A stretch of DNA of 64,000 nt from Undaria pinnatifida. Taxonomy: Eukaryota > Sar > Phaeophyceae > Laminariales > Alariaceae. The notes below the pieces were generated by a model that was not told the origin of the DNA, made no database searches, and saw only the letters and a list, made by a program, of their open reading frames with translations. Shown piece after piece: positions 24,301 to 37,500 of the stretch (positions within the stretch are counted from its first letter, which is position 1; each line of letters opens with the position of its first letter). The position numbers and the translations under genes were made by a program. The stretch lies in NCBI GenBank assembly GCA_012845835.1, contig JABAKD010000002.1, positions 2,520,501 through 2,584,500 of the forward strand, read 5' to 3'.

Positions 24301-27300
24301 AACGTATGATAGCATTGAAACCGATTCAAGTGGCACGAGTGTTTGCGTACATACCAACTTTGGGTTTGGGTAGGAACTGCCCAAGCAGGAGAAAAACATA
24401 TAGGAATTAGTGTTGAAACCGTTGAACGTCGCGAATCCAAGGCCAACCCAATCCCACGAAAAATCCACGAACGAAAGATATTTTGTGAAGAAATACGTTG
24501 TCCCACAAAAAATTATTTCAAATAACCAACCTACTGAAGTATTATCATTTGTTCTTGGGCTTGTTGGCCTAGGGGTTGCTATATTATGACTTAGGCTTCG
24601 TCGATTGCACCACTATTTTCTCCCATGTTTTCCAGCCCAACGGAGTTTGGAAACCACAAACGCCGTAGCAGAGGGTATAGATGCGCATGCCTTGAGAAAG
24701 AAGGGTGGATCGTGGGCAGCAGGCGTTTTTGGATCGACGCTGAGACGAAGGTAGAAATGAGTTAACTTTTTGTGCATATACGTAGGTTTTATCTTTTCCA
24801 GGTAGGGGGAAATTTTTTTAGTGATACGTAGGCTTTTGCGGTCGAAGAAGACTGCGCCGAGCATCCACGTAGGAGAAGATGCCGGGTATCCATGTGCGTA
24901 GGCGGCTGTGGTCTTCGTGGCAGCTCTTGCATAACTCGTAGGTTTTATCTTTTCCAGGTAGGGGGAAATTTTTTTAGTGATACGTAGGCTTTTGCGGTCG
25001 AAGAAGACTGCGCCGAGCATCCACGTAGGAGAAGATGCCGGGTATCCATGTGCGTAGGCGGCTGTGGTCTTCGTGGCAGCTCTTGCATAACTCCGCCTCT
25101 TTCAGAATCTTGGAGCTCTTCAGTCATGAGGCGAGGAAGGACGTGGTGACGTACCGCATATATATGACGTGCTTCGACGCTTCCGTTTTTTTTTTTCCCC
25201 CCTATACAGGGTAAAATATGTATGACGCGATAACTGAATCAAACGTGCCGGGGGGCAAAATGCGAATCTGTATATATATATATTACTGGTATCCACAAAA
25301 CAAAATGGAAAAGAGTACGCTTAGACCTTTTGATTTAGTATCCCCCCCGCCCACCCGCGTCTCCCCCAGAGTCTTGGAACTCTCCTGCGAGGAAACAGCA
25401 CCTATTTGCACTATCGGCACCTGTGAGAAAAAAATGACTGAACACCCTGTGTCTCATTGGTCGAGGCCTGCCTTTCGACAGGCCGAATATTGTTAGAAAA
25501 ACGCCTGCAAAACACGTGGCGGAGCCGCGGGACCGCCCTCGCCGGCCTCGAGCCCCCCAAAGGGTTAGGATTGGGGCTAGGGTTAGAGTTGGGGTTAGGG
25601 TTAGGGTTGGGGTTGGGGTTGGGGTTAGGGTTAGGGTTAGGGTTAGGGTTAGGGTTAGGGTTGGGGTTAGGGATAGGGTTAAAGTTAGGGTTGGGGTTAG
25701 GGTTGGAGATAGGGTTGGAGTTAGAGTTAAGGTTAGGGTTGGGGTTGGGGTTGGGGTTAGGGTTGCGGTTAGGGTTGGGGTTGGGTCTGGGCCGACGTGC
25801 AACATAGAAATAAACATAATAAGGTGTGCGCAGTCATTTTTTGTTTGGCACCGATGCTGCAAATAGGAGTTGCCCTGCGAGCAGCCTCAACGTTTTTAGG
25901 TGCAACCCTGTTATATTTTCATACGCCGGTGGGGACAGCTCGTGCTGTCGCCACCACCGGAGCCGAAGGAAGCGCCAGCTAGCGCTGGATTGCGACCGCA
26001 ATCAAGTTAAATTGACGCACGTCATGTATGAAAAGTACGCGGAAGTGTGTGGTGAGGGTATCAAGCTTTTATTTTCCCCATTCGCCGAGGGATAAAAACA
26101 AAGCAAACAGAGACATACGAATTTTGACATAATTGTGGTCGAAAATATTAACTAAACGTCGTTCGCGTGGGTGGGCGTATTGGCTTAAAACAGTAGCCCC
26201 CGCTCACGCCCCGCCTCCTCTGCCATATTTGAACTCCCCTGCCATGAGCTTGGAGGCCGCCATGAGGCATCACATTACGTGCTTCGACGACGCCTTCGTC
26301 TTTCACACCCCAGCGGTGCGCCTCTACACCGAAGTATGACGCGATAGTGTTAAGGAATTCGTGGGGTATTAGTCCGTTTGACCACTCTTTGCAGAAGGTT
26401 AACCGCTAGCTTACCCAAACAAAGCCTTATAATACTCTCCCCCCCTGAAACGGTGGGATCGCAGGTCGCGGCCGGATATACGGGCCAACGTGTCCATATC
26501 CAAGCGCGGTTTTATCTCCTGGGGATAGCGGGGAGAGTATTTTTCAGAAGTTCGACATGGGGAAAGTCTGAAAATAATTTTTATTGTGGGATGGTGGGGT
26601 TTTGGACCCACGACCCCCCAAAAACAACATTTTGAACCCACGACCCCACAAAAAGAAAACATGGTCCTGCCGACGACGCCATTTGTTAAGTTATTATTAG
26701 TGGGGCATTTTTTTCCGTTCGACCACTTGCAAAAGGTCAGTAACCAATAATGGCTTACCCAAGCTAAGCCTCTTAACAAAAGCTAGCCCTAACCCTAACC
26801 CAGCCTAAAAATATGTAGGATGGGGGGGGTGGGCACCAGATTTTCCAAGAATTTTCTGAGGTCCTAGCTCCCAAAAGAGAGCTCGATAGTGTCTCACCAT
26901 CACCCGAAAGCCACGAAAACTTCGAAGGCGTTCGTCCGCCACAGCCCCGACCACCAACATTTTTCCGCGCGCGAGCCCCAAGGTTAACCGTGTACTCGTA
27001 AAGTTATCGCGCTAACCGGTAGCTTCACACTCGTAGAGGAGCTAAAAAAGAATGAACCTCTGCCTTGGGATGACTCGTTGTATATCTGGCATTTTTACGG
27101 CGTTCGTATCAATATGTAGGCGGTTTGCTTCAGTTAACCCCGCTTACTCCCGCCTCACTCCAGAGTCTTGGAACTCCTCTCTGGAGAGCCTCAGGAAACG
27201 GAGGCGCACCTCCCACCGCATTACAACATCGCCGGGTACAACAAAAAAACCGCCGTTCGTGTGTTCGTGTGTGAGCGTTTCGGTCCAAGTTTGAAAAGGC

Positions 27301-28435
27301 TCCGTTCGTGTACATGTAGATGTTTCCATATAGTTTGTTTTTTTTTAAGCGCCCGTTTGTATGCATGCGCATGTGTATGAAGTAGGCGTTTGCATTCAAT
27401 ATTAAAAAAAGCGCCGTTCGTATGCATGCGCGCCCCATGTATAACGCGTTTTTTTTTCCGTCTGCTACTGTACTAACTCGGCTCACCCCCATTTCCTCCC
27501 GCTTCTTTGAAGTCCCCCACCATGAGCTTGGAGGCTGTGCTGATGTACTGCATGACGTGCTCGCCGTTCGTGTGTAAGCGTTTCGGTCTAAGTCTGAAAA
27601 GCTCCGTTCGTGCATATGAAGTAGGCGCTTCCATGTAGTTGAAAAAAAAAACACCGTTTGTGTGCATTCGCACCATGTACAACGCATTTTTTTTCGGTCT
27701 GCTACGGTAGTAACTCGGCTCACCCCCATTTCCTCCCGCCTCTTTGAACTCCCCCGCCATGAGCTTGGAGGCCGTGATGAGGTACTGCATGACGTGCTTC
27801 GACGCCTCGGTCTTTCCCGCCCCGGACTCTCCCGAGATGATGATGGACTGGTTCGTGCCCCGCCTCTTGCCACGAGTGATCTCCTTGTCCAGGCCCGTCA
27901 TGTACCTTTGAAGGTTCCAGATGGGGTTCATGTAGATGATCGGAAAATGAGATCGGCCGATTGATTGAAACATAGAGTGCGAGGGCAAGAGCGAGCTAGT
28001 AAAATAGCTTTCGCCTGAAAATGTTGGCGGGGGTGGGTGTGGGAGCGCGCGCAGCTGCGGGGGCGGGGGGGGGGGGGAAGGAGTCCCCGCCTCCAGGTAA
28101 TCCCCTGTCCGGGATATGTCATGATTTTTTTTGCGACCAAGGCTACGGTAGGGGGGGGTTTCACTTCGGAGGCATTTTTTTGCAGTGGCGCGGGGTCGCT
28201 CGCACGAGTGACCACCCTGTTCCTTTGCGGTCGTATGCTTTTTTTTTTTTTGAGGTTCGCGACATGAATCCGCACTGAAATGGTAAGCTAGGTGCTTCGG
28301 TTTCCCCCCTCCCGCGCTACAGTAGTAGTTCTTGTTTTTCCCCTCTCACCGGTAGGCTCGATCTGCGGCCGAAAGACGTGCGGCTTGTAAGATAGACACA
28401 TTTTCCTTTTGGAAAGGCTTTAACGCTACCATTGG

Positions 28436-28477
<42 letters not shown>

Positions 28478-28515
28478 GACTACCACGACTACTACTACTG
28501 CTACTACTGCAACTG

Positions 28516-28560
<45 letters not shown>

Positions 28561-31500
28561 TTACGCCTACTACCACGACTACTACTACTGCTACTACTAC
28601 AACTGCTACTGCTACTGCATCGCCATCCTTTGTAGGTGCCTCGGCACAAAACTAAACATATCCTACTGTGGCGCGTTGACCGGGTATTCATCCACAGACC
28701 GGGTCCGATGTGGTGTAGACCTACAAGCGCTGCTGGGCTTTTTCTTCATTTTTGTTTTGGATCGCTCTTTTTCGTCGCTACACGACCAAGGCTACGGAAG
28801 GGGGGGGGGGGGGTCACCTTGTTGGAGGCTTTCTTTTTTTTCGGTGGTTCGGGGTCACTCGCGCGAGTGACCCCCCCGTTCCTTTCTGGTCTTGGGCTTT
28901 TCGCGCTGCTCTAAGTTTGCGATATCGTTCCGCAATGGAATGGTATTACGCTGCGCCACAAAAAAATCTGGCCTAAAGTCTTCTTGTCCGTGCGTGAGGT
29001 ATACATAGAGTCACTCGTGGTAGCGGTGAAAACCCCTAGTGGGATGTGGGGGTATACTATAAACACCATGATAACCACACCCATCATCGCAACACCGTTG
29101 TCACATCCCCCCTACTGGTGCCGCACCGTAGCCTTCGTCCCAAGCGTATTCTACTCCCTCTCACCGGAAGGCTCGGTCGGCGACCGAGAAGACGTGCGGC
29201 TTGGAAAGCTTCTTCACCAGGGCCACCGGCCGCGAGTACTTGCCGTTTCCGGCCCCGTCCCGATCGTCCGCCTCCTGCGCAGCCCAAAAACGAACCGAGA
29301 CAAGCCGAAAAATATATAGAAGTTTCCAAAGGAAAAAACAAATCATGAAATGCTTTGAACACGAGTTGGTTCCCGCTCTCTCTCTCTTTCGATCTCCTGC
29401 CCAGATAGGTGAAAAGAAAAGAAAGCACGGAAAAATATTGAGCAGAAACATAACAGTCTTGTTTCTCCCTCTCGCCCTCTTCCTGCACAGAAAAAAGTAC
29501 GGTACCGTATATAGCTACCATTATCACTATTGGCATTTTTTTTCATGCTACAATAGACTGCCTAACATCACCCTGTTGACCCTGATAGCTACATTGTAGT
29601 TGCAAGGGGAGTCGCCGGCCTATATCCTTAATGAGGACACACAACCCGTAATACGCGCGCTCGGAGTATCACACACAGCTTGCAAAGATGAGTTTCGACA
29701 AAATAGTCGATCTCACAGCTGGAGTGTATATTTATTTTTATAATAGAGGTGCACCAACCATTTTTTTTTTTAATACTATCCCTCAGCATGGGAGCTTAAC
29801 CCCTTTACAACTGGAAACCCTTTTTGGGGACAAAATTACTTGGATTTAGTATTGGGAGGGGTTCGGGGGCTCTGAAGGGGTTGAGACCTCTCCCAAAAAC
29901 CGGTTTGATCCCGGATGAAACTACTACCGGATGAAAAATCCCACATGGCCCAGGTACACAACGAGAATCACGCAAAAAAAAAATGCCCATTATTTATTTT
30001 TTTCCCGACGATTTTGGGGTTAAGGAGCCCCCTCATTCAGAACACACTCTAGCCAAAAAAAGGTATACCTTAATACCTCCATCGTAGCAAATGGCCTTTT
30101 TTTTTCTTTTTTTTCCCGACGATGTTGGGTTAAGGAGCCCCGTCATTCACAACACATTCTCGCCAAAAAAAGGTATACCTTAACACCTATCGTAGCAAAT
30201 TGCCCATTAATTTTTTTCCCCCCGACGATTTTGGGGTTAAGGAGCCCCGTCATTCAGAACAAATTCTCGCCAAAAAACGGTACACCTTGATACCTCTATC
30301 GTAGCACGCGTCATCGGTCGGGAACGGCAACCTACAGAAAACGAAAAGCACGCCCAAAAAAGCACACACGCACACACACTCCCTCTCGACCAACGTATTG
30401 ACAATCCACCTCCCTCTCTCCATCGCTCTCCTCGAACTCGTCCCCCGGTTCGTCCTGCATCTGCTGCAGGGGCACCTCGTACAGGAGCGGGATGTTCTTG
30501 TACGGGTTGATGCTGATAAGGACGTCGGCGACGTTCGTGTAGATCACATCCTGTTTTTTTTTTTAGTTTTTTTTTTTTCGTAGAAGGAGAAACGTGCCGA
30601 AAACACGCAAGCACAAAAAAAACGGAGCCGGTGAGGGTTTGCGCTCAAGAGGAATAAGGATGTATTTTCTTCGCAAAAACGCGTCGAGAACAAAAACGGC
30701 TCCGCTGAGGCCTCGTGCCTCGAAGGACAGGCTTGTTTCTTCCAATTTGAATGCTCCCAATAGCACGAAGCGGTTCCGATTGAGTTGTGCGTTAATCTTT
30801 AGGGTCCCATGTACAGCGACCAAAAATCGGTGATTGCTGCATTTGCAAGCGTTTACGAGTACATAGCGTGAGCGCGCGCGCAGCAGCACGAGTAGGACCA
30901 TGCCGCGCCCGTCCTGCACGAGTGTTTTGCATTATATGTGTGCTGTGCTTCGAACAGCAATTGAATCATCCCTTAAACAGCAGTGCCTGCCCGATGCTGT
31001 ACTCACCAATGTTCGTAGTCAGTTTCCACACGAGTTACCCCACGGTGGGGTGGGGAGGGGGTACTCAGTTTGTGCATGACCGTAGTCGTATGACCATAGA
31101 TCCTCGCATCCCTGCTATGCCGGGACGGAGCACGCCGGGTTTTCACCGATCAGGCAGGCGTTGCTTGCACCAAGCGCGAAGCGTCGTGAGGTGTTCGGCG
31201 AGTCGTATGAAGGGTGAACTGCAATCCTTCCAAGATCGGCTCGTAAGACGGACTTCGGCACCTTATGCCTAGTTGCTTGCTTATGGGTAACAGCGCCAAC
31301 GAGTTACTTTGTTTCTGGTGTGGCCACTCCAGAGGCAGCAATCGGTATTACTATGTAACTGCCTCGTGGGTATCTTACCATATTAACTGTTTTTTTTTTT
31401 TTTTCATCCTCCGGCGGATGGGGAAAAATAAAGCTTTAGCTCACCACACTTCCACGTATTTTCATACGCGTCGTGTGTCGATTTAACTCAGTTGCTTTCG

Positions 31501-34500
31501 CAGCCCAACGCTAGCTGATTATTAACACTACGTGATGCGATCATTCCCCCTGTGTGGAGCTAGTGATCTCCACCCTGCACAATATGGGCCCCAAAGAGGG
31601 GTCGTTTTTGGCCAAAAATTGCCCCCAAAACAAAACACCAACAAAAAGTTCGTTCCAGTAGGAAGCGCGCTGACGGAGACATGTGATGTCGGGGACAAAC
31701 ACATCAACATGTGTAGCAGTGTGGAGGTGAAAAAAACACTGTTTTCCCTCTTTCTAATTGGGCCGCTACGTGACCGACTGTCCTTGGTGGGCCTGCGCGT
31801 GAGTGCGTGCGCGCGTGCGTGCGTCCGAGAGCCAAGAAGCTCGCGGTCCTTTCAGCGAGGTTACCCCCACCCTCCCCCACCCCCCCTCGTCTGCCTGGTT
31901 GGTGAAAACCCGACGTGCTCCGTCCCGGCAGAGTAGGGATGCGAGGGTTTATGGTCATAAGACTACGGCCATGCACAAACTGAGTACCCCCCCCCCCCCC
32001 CCCTTTGGCGTGCCAGGGCTTTCACCAGGTTGGGAGGCAGTATTGCCTATCGTATCGCTGCAATAGTCATGTTGACGCCAAAATCAGTCCAAGGCGAAGA
32101 AAAATCGCTATTAAGTGCTGCCAAAATACGTTGCTCCTACGCTGACGGTGGGACCTAAGGTAGTGCCTCGCCTGTAACCTTAACTCGCCGCCACCGCCAC
32201 TACGACTACACCACTGCAACCATCACCACCCCCACCACCACGCCAACAAAAACACCACCACCAACGCCAACACCAACACCAGCGCCAACACCAACACCAC
32301 CATCACCAGCGCCACCACCACCGTCACGACCACCATCACTGCCCCTGCATCACTACACCCACATCAGCGTGGACCACCACACCACCACTACCCCCACGCA
32401 ACCCCCATCATGACCACCTCTCCCGCGTCGACACTACTCCTGCTCCCATCGCTACGACTACCACCACCACCGCCACCACCACCACCGCATCAACCCTACC
32501 CCCACGAAAGACGTTACACTACCCCAACCACCACTCCCACCCCCATATCGACCATCGGCACCGCCGCCACCACCACCACCACCACCACCACCACCACCAT
32601 CACCACCATCACCACCACCAGCACTAAGACCAACATCAACACCAACACCAGAAACAAAACCAACGCCAACATCAACACCAACACCAGAAACAAAAACAAC
32701 GCACCAACACCAACATCGAAGCCAACACCATCACCATCACCAACACCAACACCAACACCAACACCGAAACCAGCACCAACATCAACATCCCCTTCTCTTC
32801 ACCAGAACCACCCCCATGTAACCATTGCCGACGCCACCATTTCCACCACTAACACCATTAACACCACCAACACACCAACCCTGCCAACATCACCACCGCC
32901 AACAGGTGCTTGTACACCACCACCAACAAACCAACATCACCAAGACAACCATAAACACCAACACCTACACCACCATCCCCGCCAACACCACCACCACGTC
33001 ACCAAGACCACCACTAAGCCAATAACACCACCAAAACCAATACAACAGCACAACAACAACACGAAACACACAAAAAAGAACGCCAAAAAACAACGATGAA
33101 CTGAACCACCAGAAAAAAAATCAACTCAGAGTCATCCTTAAATCCGCTCCTACGGCATATGGGCATGCATGCACAACCGTTGCCCCATGATGCAATCAAT
33201 CCTCACCTTGCGAAACCGCCTCAGCAGCAGGTCTAAAAGAGGCGCCTCGTGCATCTGGTTCATCTTGGAGGCGTCATCCAGGTCCAGAGCATGGCTCGGA
33301 TCGTACGGGTGAGTGTCCGCCTTCGGAGCCTGTTGTCGAATCACGCAAAGTGTTTTCACGCATCGCACGTATCAGACCTCGTGGGCAACTCGTATCGGCG
33401 TGATCATCTGTAGGATGTACATGCTATATATACGTGTCCCAACTTATTGATCTGTACGATCTGGGTACAGTATGCAGGATATATGTTTGTACCAAGTCAT
33501 TACTTGATTTCTACGATCTAGGTCAGAGAGATAATGATATTTTTCTGAGGCGTGTGAAGCGCTTGGAAGGTGCCATCATTGGTGCGGGATACAAGTTCAG
33601 GCAAGCGCATGGGTTGGGTCGTACGGCTGGGTTTCCGCCTTCGGCTCCCGCTCTTGACCACGCGAAGTATTTCACAACGCGGCAAGACACAATAAATCAC
33701 TGTACCTGCGAGTCATCCCACGCCAGCACAATTCGGCGCGGGTCGACAAGGGAAGAAAAAATGCTGAGTTCTTCTCGCGATGGAAACGAAGAAAGCACGT
33801 ACCGTTGCGAGGAGAGGGGGAGGAGGGCCCACTATGCGACCCCGGATCTGAGGTATTACCGGGAGGAAGGGCGAGAGACTCATCCCACGGCAGGGGTATC
33901 CCACGGTAGGGGTTGCAGTTGTTGGATTAACTAATAATTTACCTGTCCGATCGAGCTCTTCGAGTGAGGAACTAGCCGTTAGTCATTGATCAAGCAATTT
34001 CACCAGTACATGTTTTTTCAAGGACTACTAAAGGCAAAGAAGCTCGGTCGAGGGTTGTACGAACGAATGCCTTCGAAATCATGTGTAGTATCGGGTGATG
34101 AGATATTTATTGGGCAAGCTCCTCATGTGAGGAGAGCTCAGAAGCTTCTTGGAATCTTCTGCTGTGCACACCCCATACCGTGGGATGGATCGAGAGTAGA
34201 GCGAGGATAATAAATGGGACAAAAAGGGGGAAAACAACAACAAAGAAGGGGAGTTGCACTTTTTTTTTTGTATTTTTTTTTTCTTCCCGTTGAAGCTCCT
34301 CAAGAGGGTGAAACCATACTATCGGCAAGTATGATACTTTTACGAGTGTATATACAGGGATGCTGGTCGGGTTGCGCCAACGAACGCCTTCGAAGTCATG
34401 TACCCGGTGAGACGTTGATGTTGAGCTCCTCCTGTTAGGAGCGGCCGAAACTTCTTGGAATCTTCTGGTTGTGACCCCTGGTGTGGGATGTCTGCGATGG

Positions 34501-37500
34501 CCTTTAGGTGTCAAGGAATCAGGTAGTTGCTAAACACAGGTGACATTTCCGACGCATATATTAATAGGTTAAGGAGCCCCGTCGTTTCAGAAACGGTTTC
34601 AGCCAAAAAAAGGCACAGTACCTCTATCTCTGCTAGGGTCCCCCTTCAAATGGCCAATGAACTATGAGTCAAGTCCAACGCTAGGGGCGCAGCAGAACAT
34701 TCTAAGAATTTTCTGAGATCGTGACACGAGGAGCTCAATGTCTCACTCCAAAACACGACTACGAAGGCGTACGTCCGTGCAACCCGTTCAACATTTTCAA
34801 TGCGGTAGTCCTAAAACAAAAATACACCCCGAAAAAACATGTAACCAAAAAAGTGCAGCCCCCCCGTTTTTCCTTTTTTCTTCCCACACTTCTACTTTCC
34901 AAGCTTCTGGACAAGCCGTGGTCACACAGGTGTCGCCCGTTCTCCCCCACGGTACTTTCCTTCATTTTTTATCGCGCATAAGAGTTCAGCAAACTCACTG
35001 CTCGTCTATTATTCATCGAGTGTTGTTGATAATTCATGCTCTCGCGCTTTCCGCAAGTCAATTTGTGCACAAGAAGAAAAAAGTCCCTAAGAATTTATAC
35101 GAGTATGCACTCGGAGGGACTCGAACTCCCGAAACGGATTTATACCAAGGACGCGTGCTACGACAGAGGTGCTCGTACCACCTTTTTTTTCTGGCGTTCC
35201 TCAATGTGAGAGCTTAAGGCCTCTCCAAAAAAACCTGATTTGAAAAAAATAATAATAAAACCTGCTACCGGATCAAAAAAAATCAAATGGTCAAGGTACA
35301 CAGCGAAAATCATGAGAAAAAATTGGCCCATTATTATTATTTTTTTCCCCGACGATTTTGGTCCAAGGAGTCCCGTCATTCAGAAGAAATTTCAGACGAA
35401 AACTGCTCTACCTCTATCGTGGTACTCGTTCCACACTAATTTTAAGTGTTTTTTCACAACCTGATACGCCGCCGGGGCGACCGGCTGGGTATAACCCCAA
35501 CCGTGAGATGGCTCCTATGCCTTGCGGATAGCGGCGCAGGGTTTGCCCACACGGAACATCTGCTGCTGCTTCCCGAACCAATGCTACAGTGGCGGGGAGC
35601 ACCCCCCTTTTCCACAGCTGCGGACGACCGTAAAACAATCAAGACCCACGGAATACTCAAGAAGAACCTGCATGTTTCCCTGCTTTGTTTTCTGTCCACG
35701 TTCATGGTCCTGATTGCCAACCTTCCCCAATTTTTCGCTTTGCTGGGTTTGAAGCGCTCCCTCCGCACGAAAGCGACTCCGTGCTTCGTGGACGAAAACA
35801 AAAGAAACGTTTGGGCGTAGCTTACCCCCGCTCGAATGCGGATGCATATCGCAAACTTGAGACAGCACGGAAGGTTAAGACCAGAAAGGAACGGCGGGTC
35901 GCGAGTGACCCTCAGCCACTGCCAAACAAGAAAAAAAAAAAACGTTACCCCTTCAATCGTATCCTGGTTCGCGCGGTTCATGTTTTCTTAGCGGGGCCGG
36001 TTTTGTGCACGTTTTCGTTAAATCGACACACGACGCGTATGAAAATACGTGGAAGTGTGGTGAGCTAAAGCTTTATTTTTCCCCATCCGCCGGAGGATAA
36101 CAGGAAAATTTTTTTTTTTTTGAGGACCACCGAACTGTAGTGTGGGGGGGGTAGTGAGCGCTTTTGATCCCGTTGTAATGGCCACCTGAAAACTGTCAGT
36201 TTGTGTTTTTGGAAGTCACGGTTTGTCTCCATGCTACTGGTAATAAATAGCTGCTTGTACTGTACATTTTGTGTTTTGAACGGTCACGGGTTTGTTTCCG
36301 TTCTATTGGCTGCCGAACCGTGCATCGTGGTTTAGACAGTAGTGCAGGTTGTTGTCCGTTGGACAAGGCCGCCATTTGCTCTGGTTCTTGTTTCGGTCAG
36401 CGCCGGTCTGGTGTCCGTTCTTCTGGTTACCATAGCAGTGCCGTTGACATGTCGATTCGTGATTATAGCAGTGCAAGCTTTGTTGTCCGTTCAAACGGCC
36501 ACTCAACGGTAATATGTGGAGCACACATCATGCACATTACGCAGTGAATGTTCTTGTCCGTGTCGACGTGCTGACCAAGGCTGCGCTTGCGGGGGGTTAC
36601 TCCTTTTTTCTGTTCCGAGCTTAGGCGGTAAGGAATACTACTACTGCTAACTACCTACATATGGTGCCTTGTAGTTCTCAGAAAGGGGACATGATAATGA
36701 CATTTTATTTCTGGTGCATCGCGAGCAGCGTAACAGAAAATTCCACGACGGTGCTTATCGCGCAACCGCCGAACAAAATACCTGGCATAAACATCTATCG
36801 ATAGCCACTCGTGCAAGCGACTCTGAGACGCTGAAACACAGCCATACAAGCAACTCCCCCCTATCGAGCTTAGTGCACGCGATGTCTGCCCGGTCGGTGA
36901 AAATCCGACGAGCTCTATATCCGCATTGTAGAGAGCCGAGGGTCCAGGGTTATAAGACTACGCACGATTATGCATTAAATGATTACCCCCCCGCCTCCGC
37001 CCCCCGATTATTTGGAGGTGGCCACCCCAGAGAACAAATACATTAATTCGAATTTGCCATCCATATGCAAGCAAGAACGCACAGGGTGCCGAAATCCGCC
37101 TCACAAGCGGTTCGTAGGTAACAGCATGCAGCTTGCCCTTCATGCGATTCGCCGAACACCTCACGGCTACGTAGCCTGGGTTGGTTCAAAAAATGACCAT
37201 CGCCGTGGCTGGGACATACTAGTGCCGGATTTTGGCATTAGTTCAAGCGGCCCGCTGAACTTCGATTTGTGGAAAGAGGTGCAGGTTTTCGTCCGCTCAA
37301 GTGGGCACCATCCTCTGCTTCGAGTTAAGCAGTGTCAGCTTGGACCCGTTCCAATGGCCGCTGAATTGTGATGTGCGGTTAGGAGCGATGGTTTGTGTCT
37401 GTTGAACCGACCACCGCTCCAGTTCAAATTGAGGGGAATTGACAATCGCGCCTACGTAGACGTGTTTCAAAAATCACATCTACGGGGGCGTTTAGAGTCC

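Noticed and set aside
24781-25092. A CRISPR-like array
   Set aside because: Only two units, no short spacers and eukaryotic intron context. None of the repeat arrays in the window has repeat-spacer structure.
32410-33099. Thr/Pro-rich 229-residue frame
   Set aside because: ACC/CCA composition effect in an intron; no domain.
35446-35981. Overlapping open frames of 124 (+) and 175 (-) residues
   Set aside because: Both strands are open over the same bases, the region shares dispersed-repeat pieces with 28,850 and 42,965, and no family is recognisable.
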